Assembly: GCA_965232255.1 (NCBI GenBank)
Contig: OZ246962.1
Coordinates: 372,001-436,000 of the forward strand
DNA length: 64,000 nucleotides
Source of the DNA: Endozoicomonas sp965232255
GTDB taxonomy: Bacteria > Pseudomonadota > Gammaproteobacteria > Pseudomonadales > Endozoicomonadaceae
Reading direction: 5' to 3'
Shown here piece after piece: positions 16,356 to 25,954 of this stretch. The notes under the pieces were generated by a model. It saw only the letters and a program-made list of their open reading frames with translations, searched no databases and was not told where the DNA came from. Positions within the stretch are counted from its first letter, which is position 1. The number at the start of each line of letters is the position of its first letter. The position numbers were made by a program, and so were the translations under genes.

Positions 16356-18659
16356 ATGAAAATCACCAAACGGTCGTGGCCGGTTCTGATTATTTCTGCC
16401 CAATTTGATGCTGTTAATGACGAGGGTTTTCGTCTCAGGGAGCTGGTGGAAAACCTGGAGGAGGTGCAGGAACTGACGGTACATCCGTCGTTCAGCTATG
16501 AAGACGGTATTGAGATTTTCATGTCCCGCTGTGACCTTGGCGCTGTGATTATCGATTGGGATATTCGCGGTGAAGTCAGTGATGAGCGCATGGACCCGGA
16601 AGAGTTACTAAACCTGATCCGCTCGCGCAACAGGCACATCCCGATCATTCTGCTTACCGAGCGCCTGGCTGCCGCGTCCATTCCCACCCATGTGCTGGCC
16701 ATTATCGACGACGCCCTGTGGAAAACGGCCGATACCATTGATTTTTTGGCCGGACGTATTGATGTTTTCGTCAACGAATACCTCAAGAGTGTCTACCCGA
16801 AATTTTTTGGCACTTTGGTCAAATACTCCCAGGAATACAAATACGCCTGGCATACGCCCGGTCACATGGGCGGCCAGGGGTTCCTGCACAGCCCAGCCGG
16901 TACGGCCATGTTTGATTTTTATGGCGAAAATGTTTTTCGCGCCGACCTGTCCATCTCTGTACCGGAGCTGGGTTCGTTGCTTGATCACAGCGGCGTGGTG
17001 GGCGAGGCAGAAAAAAATTCGGCCCGGGTGTTTGGTGCCGACTACACCTACTACGTGCTGAATGGCACCTCCAACGTTAACCAGATCATCTGGCGCAGTC
17101 AGCTGGTCAGGGACGATATCGCCTTTGTTGATCGTAATTGTCACAAGTCTCTGAACTATGCCATGGTGATCACCGACGCCTATCCGGTCTACATGGTGCC
17201 CAGAAGAAATAAACGTGGAATTATTGGCCCATGTCGTCTGTCCGAGTTCTCGGAGCAGTCTATCCGTAGCAAGATTCAGGCTCACCCGATCATACCGGCG
17301 GAACAAAAACTTCACAGCACGGTGAAAATGTCGGCCCTGACTAACTCCACCTACGACGGTATTTGCTACAACGTCATTAACATCAAAAAACAATTGCAAC
17401 AGAGTGTGGAAAACCTGCACTTTGACGAAGCCTGGTACGCCTACGCCCGCTTTCACCCCATGTACAAAGACCATTTCGGAATGGCCGATGATGATCGCAA
17501 CAGTGACCACCCGCCGATCTTCTGCTCCCACTCTACCCACAAACTGCTGACGGCATTTTCCCAGGCCTCGATGATGCATATCCGCAGCGGCAGCAAGGTG
17601 AAAATCAACCCGGATGAAATCAATGAATCGTACATGATGCACGGTTCCACCTCACCGCAGTACAGCATGATCGCCTCGCTGGATGTGGCCACCAAAATGA
17701 TGGACGACAATGGCGAGATTATGTTGAACGACATTATCCTTGAGGCCATTCGTCTGCGTCAGAAAGTGACTCGCATTGCCCGGGAGGCAAAAACCAACAA
17801 AAGCTGGTTTTTTGAGATGTGGCAGCCGCGCATTGTCAGTTACGAAGGCAGTGAAACTGCTTTTGAGAATGTGCCGGTGGAGTACCTGGCCAGCCACCAG
17901 CAGCCGTGGATATTCAGCCAGAAAAATAACTGGCATGGCTTTGCCGACATGGAAGACAACTACGCCATGCTCGACCCCATCAAACTGACGTTTATCACCC
18001 CCGGTCTGGACGATGCCGGTAATCTGGCCGAGGAGGGCATTCCCGCTTCCATTGTTACTGATTACCTGATCAGGCACGGTATTGTTTGCGAGAAAACCGA
18101 CTACTACTCCTTCTTGCTCCTGAACTCCATTGGCACCACCAAGGCGAAGCAGTGTTCTCTACTCTCAGCGCTACTGCGGTTCAAGGCACTGTACGACAGT
18201 AACGCTCCACTTGAACAGGCGCTGCCACGGCTGGTGCAAGAGTATCCACAACGCTATGGCGGTATTGGTCTGAAAGATCACTGCCAGGCAATTCACCAGT
18301 ATTTCAGGGAGCAACGCTTGCTGGACAAAATGCAGGCGGCGTTTCAGGTGATTCCAGACCCGGCCATGAAGCCAGCCGAAGCTTATCATTGTGTAGTGAG
18401 AAAACAGGTGGAATACGTGGAGCTGAGCGCCATGCAAGATCGTGTACCGGCGGTCATGATTGTGCCTTATCCACCCGGTATTCCCATTATGATGGGCGGC
18501 GAGTTGATGAACGACAAGGCCAAACCAATCTTTGATTACCTGCTCGCCCGACAGAATTTCGAGAACTGCTTCCCTGGCTACGAAAGCGATATTCACGGAG
18601 TAGAGCGTATCGAACGGGATGGTCAACAGCTGTTCCGGACTTTGTGCGTCACGGCATAA
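16356..18659 (+). CDS. adiA: PLP-dependent arginine/lysine/ornithine decarboxylase, probably AdiA-type arginine decarboxylase
   Basis: 767 residues, close to inducible AdiA (about 756) and longer than CadA or SpeF. The N-terminal response-regulator-like wing (about 1-130) is followed by the PLP fold. K396 in SHSTHKLLTAFSQASMMH is the cofactor lysine; the HTPGHMGGQGF and DFYGENVFRADLSISVPELGS segments are family hallmarks. It removes CO2 from the amino acid and consumes a proton, raising cytoplasmic pH in acid. The next gene encodes an AdiC/PotE/CadB-type antiporter, which supplies substrate and exports the amine, so the two form an acid-resistance unit. Arginine is my preferred substrate from length and sequence; lysine or ornithine cannot be ruled out. 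Confidence 0.88.
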   Translation: MKITKRSWPVLIISAQFDAVNDEGFRLRELVENLEEVQELTVHPSFSYEDGIEIFMSRCDLGAVIIDWDIRGEVSDERMDPEELLNLIRSRNRHIPIILLTERLAAASIPTHVLAIIDDALWKTADTIDFLAGRIDVFVNEYLKSVYPKFFGTLVKYSQEYKYAWHTPGHMGGQGFLHSPAGTAMFDFYGENVFRADLSISVPELGSLLDHSGVVGEAEKNSARVFGADYTYYVLNGTSNVNQIIWRSQLVRDDIAFVDRNCHKSLNYAMVITDAYPVYMVPRRNKRGIIGPCRLSEFSEQSIRSKIQAHPIIPAEQKLHSTVKMSALTNSTYDGICYNVINIKKQLQQSVENLHFDEAWYAYARFHPMYKDHFGMADDDRNSDHPPIFCSHSTHKLLTAFSQASMMHIRSGSKVKINPDEINESYMMHGSTSPQYSMIASLDVATKMMDDNGEIMLNDIILEAIRLRQKVTRIAREAKTNKSWFFEMWQPRIVSYEGSETAFENVPVEYLASHQQPWIFSQKNNWHGFADMEDNYAMLDPIKLTFITPGLDDAGNLAEEGIPASIVTDYLIRHGIVCEKTDYYSFLLLNSIGTTKAKQCSLLSALLRFKALYDSNAPLEQALPRLVQEYPQRYGGIGLKDHCQAIHQYFREQRLLDKMQAAFQVIPDPAMKPAEAYHCVVRKQVEYVELSAMQDRVPAVMIVPYPPGIPIMMGGELMNDKAKPIFDYLLARQNFENCFPGYESDIHGVERIERDGQQLFRTLCVTA

Positions 18660-18716
18660 CTGACCGGACATCAGCTGTCCATCTTGTTTATAGCTATCGG
18701 TACAGGAGTATTCACC

Positions 18717-20048
18717 ATGGCCAGTGCGGCAAAAACCTCGGAAGTCAAAAAGCTAGGCATGATTGGCGCGACCTTTTTGATCATTTCCAGCCTTGCCGGC
18801 AGTGGCGTCATTGCGTTGCCGCAGCAGTTGGCCTTTACCGGCTCCATCACCCTGATTTCCTTTATCCTGGTCACCATTGGCGCACTCTTTCTGACGCTGG
18901 TGTACGTCCGGGCCGGAGAACAGTTTGACGACCCTAGTCCGACGGCCTTGGCCACCTACATCAACCCGTTGCTGGGCGCGCAATGTGGCTTTTTTTACGT
19001 TTACGGTAATCTGATCTCCAATGTATCCATATTGATTGCCGGTCTTGGCTACCTGGCGATGTTTGTACCACAGTTAAATGACCCTATTGCCCTGGGCATA
19101 ACCATCATCACACTGATCTGGGTGTTTGCTGCCCTGTCACTGCGCGGCGTCGGCATTATTGCCCAGGTGGTGTCCATCACCGTAACGCTGTTGTTAATCT
19201 CCGTGATCCTGACCAGTCTCTTTGGCTGGCTGGAGTTCAGCCCGATGCAGTTTCGGGAAAACTGGAACGTCTCTGGCATGAACGAAGGCTCAGCCATTAT
19301 GAGTGGTTTTGCCGTGCTGATTTTCTCTTACGTGGGTGTTGAAAGTGTGGCGACCAACGCCGCCCAGATTAAAAACCCCCATAAAGTAGTGCCAATTGCC
19401 ACCATTATCGGTTTTCTGGTGGTGGCATTGTTTTATATTCTCTCGACTACCGTGATGGAGGGCATGTTCACCGCCAAGGAGATTCAGGATGCGCCGGCCT
19501 CTTTTGCCTTGTCCATGGAAAAGATTACCCACTCATCATATGTGGGCAGCGCGGTTTCGCTGGTGATGTCCATTGCCTGTATTGCCAGTTTTATTGTCTG
19601 GGGACTGAACTCGGTCAGTGCTGCCAAAACCAGTGCTGATAACGGTTTTCTGCCTAAAATCTACTCCAGGGTTAATCGTTACGGCATCCCAGATGCCGGG
19701 TTGGTGATCAATGCGGTCATTATGACCCTTGTGGAAGTAATTCTTATGTGGATGGGCAGCGATATTGCCGAGGCTTTTAATATTTCCGTAACCATTTCGG
19801 TGCTACTGTTGTTGTTCCCTTATTTTTGGTCAGGCATTGCCTTGCTGAAAAAGGATGTCCAGGACAAAAAAGTCACTGCGCCCAATGTGGCGATTGTGTT
19901 TTTGTCGTCTGTATTCATTCTCGCGGCGTTCGCTTCGGCAAACTATGACGAGCTACTGATTGTCATTGCCGCCGCCCTGGTGATACCCGGCATCTACGCG
20001 GTACTGATGAATTTTAATATTGTCGGCAGTGCTGGCAGCAAAAGCTAA
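18717..20048 (+). CDS. Amino acid/polyamine antiporter (AdiC/CadB/PotE family)
   Basis: 443 residues from the ATG at 18717 with an AGGAG site, 57 bp after the decarboxylase. About 12 membrane helices of the APC superfamily. The helix-1 substrate loop is GSGVIALP (AdiC: GSGVFLLP), and SYVGVESVATNAAQIKNPHKVVPIAT matches the helix-6/7 region of AdiC. It is predicted to exchange external arginine (or another cationic amino acid) for the decarboxylation product. The E. coli AdiC helix-6 gating Trp is replaced here by Phe (VLIFSYVGVES versus TLWSFIGVES), so substrate choice may differ. Confidence 0.88.
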   Translation: MASAAKTSEVKKLGMIGATFLIISSLAGSGVIALPQQLAFTGSITLISFILVTIGALFLTLVYVRAGEQFDDPSPTALATYINPLLGAQCGFFYVYGNLISNVSILIAGLGYLAMFVPQLNDPIALGITIITLIWVFAALSLRGVGIIAQVVSITVTLLLISVILTSLFGWLEFSPMQFRENWNVSGMNEGSAIMSGFAVLIFSYVGVESVATNAAQIKNPHKVVPIATIIGFLVVALFYILSTTVMEGMFTAKEIQDAPASFALSMEKITHSSYVGSAVSLVMSIACIASFIVWGLNSVSAAKTSADNGFLPKIYSRVNRYGIPDAGLVINAVIMTLVEVILMWMGSDIAEAFNISVTISVLLLLFPYFWSGIALLKKDVQDKKVTAPNVAIVFLSSVFILAAFASANYDELLIVIAAALVIPGIYAVLMNFNIVGSAGSKS

Positions 20049-20066
20049 AGACTGCCGCCCATGGAA

Positions 20067-21083
20067 CTACCAGGGGAAATCCAGTCCCAGCTGAGCCTCG
20101 AAGGTTCTCAGAACGGCTTCTTTTGAGTGCAGTATCCAGATTCCAGTCAGCAGGTTGTAGAGGGTATCCGACCAGGAATCATGATGGTTCATCCTGTAGA
20201 TTTGTCGCAGGTTCGGCTCCAGACCAGTTGCGGACAGCGCCATAGACGAGCCAGCCACTTTATGGGCTGGCAACCGCGACCTTGAATATCGACTCAGCGG
20301 GTTATAGTCCTGACCGTGTAAAAAACTCCCGTCAATGTAAGCATGATGGATACGGCTCTGGCGTTTTTCATCGGCGTCATTATTCAGCCAGTCAGGGTGA
20401 ACGCCATAGCTGTTAAAAACGTAGGCCCGGTCAATCAGCGGCGAGACAAACATCAATGCTTGTGCCAGAGCGCCGCTGTGGGAATAGCCAACAACGTCAA
20501 TGGCATGGTCGGGATATTCAGCCTTAACGTCGCTGATCAAATCGGATATAGAATGCAACTGTTGTTTAACCACGGCGCAGGAACCAGTGGTTTGTGGTTC
20601 AGACAACAGACATCGAAAAATCGCCTTGGGTTGTTCGCCGGCAAAAGCCAAAACCACCCTGTCCGGCAACTCGGCTGAATCGGCCGTCTGGATAAAGACT
20701 CTGGCGGTGATATCAGAGTCGGACATGGCGATTTGGCCAACCAACTGATTGTCCGACAGGCAATTATCATTGCTATGGGCGGAACCGACGGCATGATGGT
20801 GCATATGGATAAAGTGAGGTCGCCAGTTTGCCGGAATTTCCTTTTCATCAACCACCATGTTGATGCCCCGGCTGCCGAGATAGGAGATGCGGAAAATAGA
20901 GAACAGCTGTTTTTCCAGGGCATCGCAGCTCAATATGAGGTCCAGCTCCGACAGGTAACTCATTAACGCATACGGATAGTATTCCGCCAGTCGCTCTGGA
21001 GTGGCACGCAGGGTAGACCCGGCAAAGGCATTGGCAGCAGCAAGCACAGAGGTTAACACCAACAGCAGCAGTTTCTGGCGCAT
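20067..21083 (-). CDS. Exported lipase-class-3-like alpha/beta hydrolase
   Basis: 338 residues with a Sec signal peptide (1-21, ending NAFAG). The nucleophile elbow GYSHSGALAQAL has the G-x-S-x-G form of class 3 lipases and follows a strand (HAIDVV). A downstream conserved segment AYVFNSYGVHPDWLNND and the HDSWSDTLYNLLTGIW tail may carry the catalytic Asp and His. It is probably periplasmic or secreted and could act on lipids or another ester. It stands alone between the antiporter (convergent, 18 bp apart) and the ribonucleotide reductase operon. Confidence 0.72.
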   Translation of the reverse strand: MRQKLLLLVLTSVLAAANAFAGSTLRATPERLAEYYPYALMSYLSELDLILSCDALEKQLFSIFRISYLGSRGINMVVDEKEIPANWRPHFIHMHHHAVGSAHSNDNCLSDNQLVGQIAMSDSDITARVFIQTADSAELPDRVVLAFAGEQPKAIFRCLLSEPQTTGSCAVVKQQLHSISDLISDVKAEYPDHAIDVVGYSHSGALAQALMFVSPLIDRAYVFNSYGVHPDWLNNDADEKRQSRIHHAYIDGSFLHGQDYNPLSRYSRSRLPAHKVAGSSMALSATGLEPNLRQIYRMNHHDSWSDTLYNLLTGIWILHSKEAVLRTFEAQLGLDFPW

Positions 21084-21144
21084 TCAGTTTCCTTCGGCGA
21101 GCTATTCCTTGTTAATGGATCTACGACTGCTCCGCCGTTTCCCT

Positions 21145-21184
21145 TGGCAAACTCAGAGCACTCCCCCTTTTCTCTGAGACTGCC
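21145..21184. repeat. Two-part inverted repeat between yfaE and the lipase-like gene
   Basis: TTGGCA-aa-CTCAGAG pairs with CTCTGAG-ac-TGCCAA around a C/T-rich loop. A run of six T follows on the plus strand, but no plus-strand gene precedes it. It may act as a terminator for leftward transcription despite the T-run being on the other side. Confidence 0.45.
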
Positions 21185-21265
21185 AAAGCGTTTTTTGGTT
21201 CAATTGGCGCGTCCGTTGGGAATCGGTCCGTACGCCAGATACCTGGATCAGCGCCATCGCAGACG

Positions 21266-21550
21266 TCACCGGCGGCTCTTTCTGACTCTGCAACCGCCCG
21301 GCATCTCAATGATGAGATCGCTGTCCGGCTGACAGCAGCAGGTGAGTATTTTTCCGGTAGGAATAAAAGCGATGGGGTCGGTGGTGTAGGTCACCTCGCC
21401 GTCGATCAGGTTGACCTGGCAACTGCCACAAAAGCCTTCACGACACTGGTATTCTACAACAACGTCCTGTTGTTCAAGGGCTTCGAGCACGGTTAGCTCT
21501 TTGCGGGGAATAAAACTGAACCCGTCCAGAATTTTAATAATGTGTGCCAT
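21266..21550 (-). CDS. yfaE: 2Fe-2S ferredoxin serving ribonucleotide reductase (YfaE-like)
   Basis: 94 residues, plant-type ferredoxin fold. The ligand pattern C36-x4-C41-x2-C44 is followed by a CCC cluster at 71-73 that holds the fourth ligand, as in E. coli YfaE. YfaE keeps the diferric-tyrosyl centre of NrdB in repair. The gene follows nrdB on the same strand with 61 bp between, which fits that role. Confidence 0.9.
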   Translation of the reverse strand: MAHIIKILDGFSFIPRKELTVLEALEQQDVVVEYQCREGFCGSCQVNLIDGEVTYTTDPIAFIPTGKILTCCCQPDSDLIIEMPGGCRVRKSRR

Positions 21551-21611
21551 TTATAGATGCCTTGCCAGGCCAAACGACCCGGCCATGCGGTTTGCAATCA
21601 GGGAGTCGTCC

Positions 21612-22742
21612 TTACAAGGAAAAGTTACTGAAGTCTTCCGACTCGACGGTACTGTCAATCTGACCGACCAGGTATGAACTGACTTCCACTTCCTGCGGTG
21701 CGACCTGTACGTTATCGCTGTTCAGCCAACTGTTCATCCAGGGCAACGGATTCTGTTTGATGGCAAAGGCCGGTTCAAAACCGATGGCAGCCATGCGCTG
21801 ATTAGTGATGTACTCCACATACTGCCCGAGGATGTCCCGATTCAGCCCAATCATGGAGCCATCGCGGAACAAGTAGTCAGCCCAGTCTTTTTCCTGCTCA
21901 GCGGCATCAATAAAAATCTGCCGGGCCTGCTCTTTGAGTTCACGGGCAACTGTGGCCATTTCCGGGTCATCCTTACCGTCGGCTAGCAGTTGTAGCATAT
22001 GCTGGGTACCGGTCAGGTGCAGGGCTTCATCCCGGGCAATCAGCTTGATGATCTTGGCATTGCCCTCCATGGTGGAGCGCTCCGCAAAGGCAAAGCTGCA
22101 GGCGAAGCTGACGTAGAAACGAATGGCTTCCAATACATTGACGGAGACCAGGGTAAGGTAGAGCTTGCGTTTGAGATCGGTAACACTGATCTCGATCTCT
22201 TGCCCGTTCACCATGTGTTGCCCTGCGCCCAGTTGGTGATAGAGGCTGACACCAGCGATCAGGTCGTCGTAATAACGGGTGATGTCCCGAGCCCGTTTGG
22301 TGATGGCTTCGTTGGTGATGATGTCGTCAAATATTTTGGCCGGCTCCGTGACGATATTGCGAATGATATGGGTATAGGAGCGCGAGTGAATGGTCTCGCT
22401 GAACGCCCAGGTTTCGATCCAGGTTTCCAGCTCCGGCAGGGAAACCACCGGCAGCAAGGCAACATTGGGTGAGCGTCCCTGCACCGAATCCAGCAAAATC
22501 TGGTATTTCAGATTGCTCAGAAAGATGTGCTTTTCGTGCTCTGGCAACGCAATAAAATCGCGCCGGTCAGTGGACAGATCAACCTCTTCAGGACGCCAGA
22601 AAAACGAGAGCTGCTTTTCGATCAGTTTCTCAAACACCGGGTAGCGCTGGATGTCGTAGCGCGACACATTGACATTATGGCCAAAGAACATCGGCTCCTT
22701 GATGGCATCAAACTGTGCCTGGTTAAATGTTGTGTACGTCAT
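21612..22742 (-). CDS. nrdB: Class Ia ribonucleotide reductase beta subunit
   Basis: 376 residues, the same as E. coli NrdB. Metal ligands and radical tyrosine are visible in E116-T-I-H119-S-R-S-Y123 and in the later ARDEALHLTGTQH segment. It generates the tyrosyl radical that is passed to NrdA. The ATG at 22742 was chosen to match the family start MTYTTFN; the frame stays open to 22823 without similarity. It lies 146 bp after nrdA. Confidence 0.96.
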   Translation of the reverse strand: MTYTTFNQAQFDAIKEPMFFGHNVNVSRYDIQRYPVFEKLIEKQLSFFWRPEEVDLSTDRRDFIALPEHEKHIFLSNLKYQILLDSVQGRSPNVALLPVVSLPELETWIETWAFSETIHSRSYTHIIRNIVTEPAKIFDDIITNEAITKRARDITRYYDDLIAGVSLYHQLGAGQHMVNGQEIEISVTDLKRKLYLTLVSVNVLEAIRFYVSFACSFAFAERSTMEGNAKIIKLIARDEALHLTGTQHMLQLLADGKDDPEMATVARELKEQARQIFIDAAEQEKDWADYLFRDGSMIGLNRDILGQYVEYITNQRMAAIGFEPAFAIKQNPLPWMNSWLNSDNVQVAPQEVEVSSYLVGQIDSTVESEDFSNFSL

Positions 22743-22888
22743 TATCTGCCCTGCCGGCATGGTTGGTGCTGTATTAGCCGACTGGCATCTTTCTGACCTG
22801 TTGTTCAATGGCATAGGACCCACACGGTTGCTTATCAGCGTTTAATCGTCATCGTTGTCGGGCCAGCCTCGGGGGGCTGGTCCGATCA

Positions 22889-25159
22889 TCATATCTTGCA
22901 GGCACCACCAGCGCAGCCATCGTCCATATCATTTTGCGCGTCGGCAGCGCCGTCACGGGTGTTGTGGTAATAAAGCGTTTTTACCCCGAGCTTGTAGGCC
23001 GTCAGCAGGTCTTTGAGCAATAGCTTCATGGGTACTTTGCCGCCGTTAAACAGACTTGGGTCGTAGTTGGTGTTGGCCGAAATGGTCTGGTCAACAAACT
23101 TCTGCATAATGGCCACCAGCTGCAGGTAACCGTCGTTATTGGGCATACTCCAGAGCAGTTCATAACGCTCCTGTAACTCGGCAAAGTCCGGCACTACCTG
23201 TTTGAGAATGCCATCCTTGCTGGCCTTGACGCTGACAAAACCCCGTGGCGGCTCAATACCGTTGGTGGCATTGCTGATCTGCGATGAGGTCTCCGAGGGC
23301 ATCAAGGCCGTCAGGGTGGAATTTCGCAGGCCGTACATTTTGATCTCAGCCCGTAGCCCCTCCCAGTCAAGATGCAGCGTCTCGCCGCACACTGCATCGA
23401 CATCCCGCTTATAAGTATCAATGGGGAGCACACCTTGTGAGTACGTGGTCTCGTTAAATCTGGAGCAGGCACCTTTCTCTTTGGCCAGGTTGTTGGAGGC
23501 TTTTAACAGGTAATACTGAATGGCTTCAAAGGTGCGGTGGGTAAGGCCATTGGCGGAGCCGTCGGAGTAGCGCACGTTATTTTTGGCCAGATAGTTGGCA
23601 AAGTTAATCACGCCCACGCCCAGCGGGCGCCGACCCATGGTGGCATTACGAGCAGCAGGAACCGGATAATCCTGGTAATCAAGCAAGCTGTCCAGGGCGC
23701 GCACAATCAGGTCGGCCAACTCTTCCAGCTCAGCCAGATCGCTCAATGCGCCCAGGTTGAAAGCGGCCAGGGTACACAAGGCAATCTCACCTTGCTCATC
23801 ATGAATATGTGACAACGGTTTAGTCGGTAAGGCAATTTCCAGGCACAGGTTACTCTGGCGTACTGGTGCTACTGCCGGATCAAACGGACTGTGGGTGTTG
23901 CAGTGATCGACGTTTTGCAGGTAAATCCGCCCGGTACTGGCGCGCTCGGCAGCGAACAGCGAGAACAGTTCCAGCGCTTTCAGGGTGGTTTTACGGATGC
24001 TGCTGTCCTGCTCGTATTGCCGGTAGAGTTGTTCGAACTTTTCCTGATCGGCAAAGAACGCATCGTACAGACCCGGCACATCGCTGGGCGAAAAGAGCGT
24101 GATATTGCCACCCTCGATCAGACGCTGGTACATCAGCTTGTTAAACTGCACGCCGTAGTCGAGGTGCCGCACCCGGTTTTCCTCAACCCCGCGATTGTTT
24201 TTCAAGACCAGCAGGTTTTCCACTTCCAGGTGCCAGATGGGATAAAACAATGTGGCCGCACCACCACGCACACCGCCCTGGGAACAGGATTTTACCGCCG
24301 TCTGAAAATGTTTGTAGAACGGAATACAGCCGGTATGAAACGCCTCACCACCTCGAATCGGGCTGCCGAGTGCGCGGATATTACCGGCATTAATGCCAAT
24401 GCCAGCCCGCTGGCTGACGTATTTGACAATAGCGCTGGACGTTGCATTGATGGAGTCCAGCGAGTCGCCGCACTCGATCAGCACGCAAGAGCTGAACTGG
24501 CGCGTCGGTGTGCGCACGCCGGCCATGATGGGCGTGGGCAGCGAGAGCCGGAAGGTGGATACCGCATGGTAGAAACGCTCGATGTAATCCATTCGGGTCG
24601 CTTGCGGATAGTTGGCAAACAGGCAGGCCCCAATAAGCAGGTAGAGCATTTGCGGACTTTCGTAGTACTCCCCCGTTACCCGGTTTTGTACCAGGTACTT
24701 GCCCTCAAGCTGTTTCACCGCCGCATAGCTGAAGGTCATGTCTCGCCCATGATCCATAAACGTTTCCATACGATCGAACTCTGCTTCGCTGTAGTCGCTG
24801 AGCAGGTGTCGGTCGTATTTTTTGGCCGCCACCAGTTTGACCACATGACTGTAAAGTCGCGGCGGCTCAAACTGGCCAAAGGCTCTCTTACGCAGGTGGA
24901 AAATGGCCAGGCGGGCCGCCAGGTACTGATAGTCTGGTGCCTGGGCGGAAATCAGATCGGCAGCGGATTTGATCAGCGTCTCATGAATATCGGTGGTCTT
25001 GATGCCATCGTAAAACTGGATGTGGGCTTTTAGTTCTACTTCGGATACGGAGACATTATCCAGACCCTCGGCAGCCCATGTGATCACCTTGTGGATCTTC
25101 TCCAGATCCAACTGTTCCCTGTCGCCGTCACGCTTGGTGACCTGGATGTTTTTGTTCAT
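22889..25159 (-). CDS. nrdA: Class Ia ribonucleotide reductase alpha subunit
   Basis: 756 residues. Begins with an ATP-cone (KRDGDREQLDLEKIHKVI), so dATP inhibition of overall activity is expected. Active-site elements include the cysteines in SSCVLIECGDS and NLCLEIALP and the radical cysteine in NVDHCNTHSPF. The C-terminal redox pair is in DDGCAGGACKI. It converts NDPs to dNDPs together with NrdB. The operon nrdA-nrdB-yfaE has a long upstream region with NrdR and DnaA sites. Confidence 0.97.
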   Translation of the reverse strand: MNKNIQVTKRDGDREQLDLEKIHKVITWAAEGLDNVSVSEVELKAHIQFYDGIKTTDIHETLIKSAADLISAQAPDYQYLAARLAIFHLRKRAFGQFEPPRLYSHVVKLVAAKKYDRHLLSDYSEAEFDRMETFMDHGRDMTFSYAAVKQLEGKYLVQNRVTGEYYESPQMLYLLIGACLFANYPQATRMDYIERFYHAVSTFRLSLPTPIMAGVRTPTRQFSSCVLIECGDSLDSINATSSAIVKYVSQRAGIGINAGNIRALGSPIRGGEAFHTGCIPFYKHFQTAVKSCSQGGVRGGAATLFYPIWHLEVENLLVLKNNRGVEENRVRHLDYGVQFNKLMYQRLIEGGNITLFSPSDVPGLYDAFFADQEKFEQLYRQYEQDSSIRKTTLKALELFSLFAAERASTGRIYLQNVDHCNTHSPFDPAVAPVRQSNLCLEIALPTKPLSHIHDEQGEIALCTLAAFNLGALSDLAELEELADLIVRALDSLLDYQDYPVPAARNATMGRRPLGVGVINFANYLAKNNVRYSDGSANGLTHRTFEAIQYYLLKASNNLAKEKGACSRFNETTYSQGVLPIDTYKRDVDAVCGETLHLDWEGLRAEIKMYGLRNSTLTALMPSETSSQISNATNGIEPPRGFVSVKASKDGILKQVVPDFAELQERYELLWSMPNNDGYLQLVAIMQKFVDQTISANTNYDPSLFNGGKVPMKLLLKDLLTAYKLGVKTLYYHNTRDGAADAQNDMDDGCAGGACKI

Positions 25160-25457
25160 TCAACCCCTGCCTGTTAATAAGATGAAACTGCCAATTTGCC
25201 ACACGCATCACTGCACCACTCCCGCCAGTGGCCACCGGCTGAGATGAACGTGAACTATTTCGGGATAATGTCGGGCAATGTCTGCTCTACCCGTTTCGAT
25301 TTGCGGGACACACGACACAGCCAACACACTGAAAATTCGTACAAACGTACTTTCAAGATCACCGTCCGCGCTTCCCTGCAAGGTCGTTGTAAACAGCAAA
25401 CCAGCATCTGTGGCATTTACCGCGTGCTGTATTTTTCAAGAATGGGTCCGCCCGGGA

Positions 25458-25504
25458 ACACCATATATTGTGTTGCGATCATTCACACACACAAGATAAT
25501 GCGC
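25458..25504. promoter_or_regulatory. Tandem NrdR boxes upstream of nrdA
   Basis: Box 1 (25458-25473, ACACCATATATTGTGT) fits the NrdR consensus almost perfectly. A weaker copy (ACACAAGATAATGCGC) begins exactly 31 bp later at 25489. Paired boxes about three helical turns apart are the usual NrdR arrangement. They lie about 300 bp upstream of the nrdA start, so the promoter is expected nearby with a long leader. Confidence 0.75.
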
Positions 25505-25954
25505 CATTGGCATAAATTCAAGCAGGTTTATCTGGGGGCATGCTGTGGATAAATTGTGTATTTTTTTGAGTAGGCAGCCGCTAACTCTTGAGTCATTTTT
25601 TCCGGCAGCGGCGGAAATTTATTCGGTGCTGTCGGTATTTTTTTCCCTATAAACGACCATAAACATAAGATATTTGCCAGCCAGCAGAAAATTCTAAACG
25701 ACACTTGTCATCATATTTTTGTCATTGGCTGACAGCATGGAGGACGATCCTTCGCCGGTAGTGTAACATCTGCGCCCTGGACAATCGGAGATTGCCAGTC
25801 GGCTGCCTGCCCAAAAGCATCAACCCGATTGTATGCATGGGAGCGCAAGGTTTCTGCTGAAAAATACCGTGTCGTATGATCAGGCGCGGTTGTGCAATGA
25901 TTTTTTATGAGCAATATGTTGAGTTCATAGTGTTTAGCCCTGGGGTGTAAAAAA
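25505..25954. other. AT-rich spacer upstream of nrdA and the RstA-like gene
   Basis: Holds the DnaA box at 25544-25552 and must hold the promoter of the response-regulator operon. No further gene or RNA is evident. The part between nrdA and the NrdR boxes (25160-25457) also shows no gene. Confidence 0.4.
25544..25552 (-). promoter_or_regulatory. Perfect DnaA box near the nrdA promoter
   Basis: TTATCCACA on the minus strand, 40 bp from the second NrdR box. In E. coli, DnaA regulates nrdAB from boxes upstream of the promoter, so the position is meaningful. A single 9-mer can also occur by chance. Confidence 0.55.

Noticed and set aside
16608..17642. Long minus-strand open frame inside the decarboxylase gene
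   Set aside because: Shadow of a well supported plus-strand gene, no family-like sequence.
23891..25033. Plus-strand 380-codon open frame inside nrdA
   Set aside because: Antisense to a clear ribonucleotide reductase gene.
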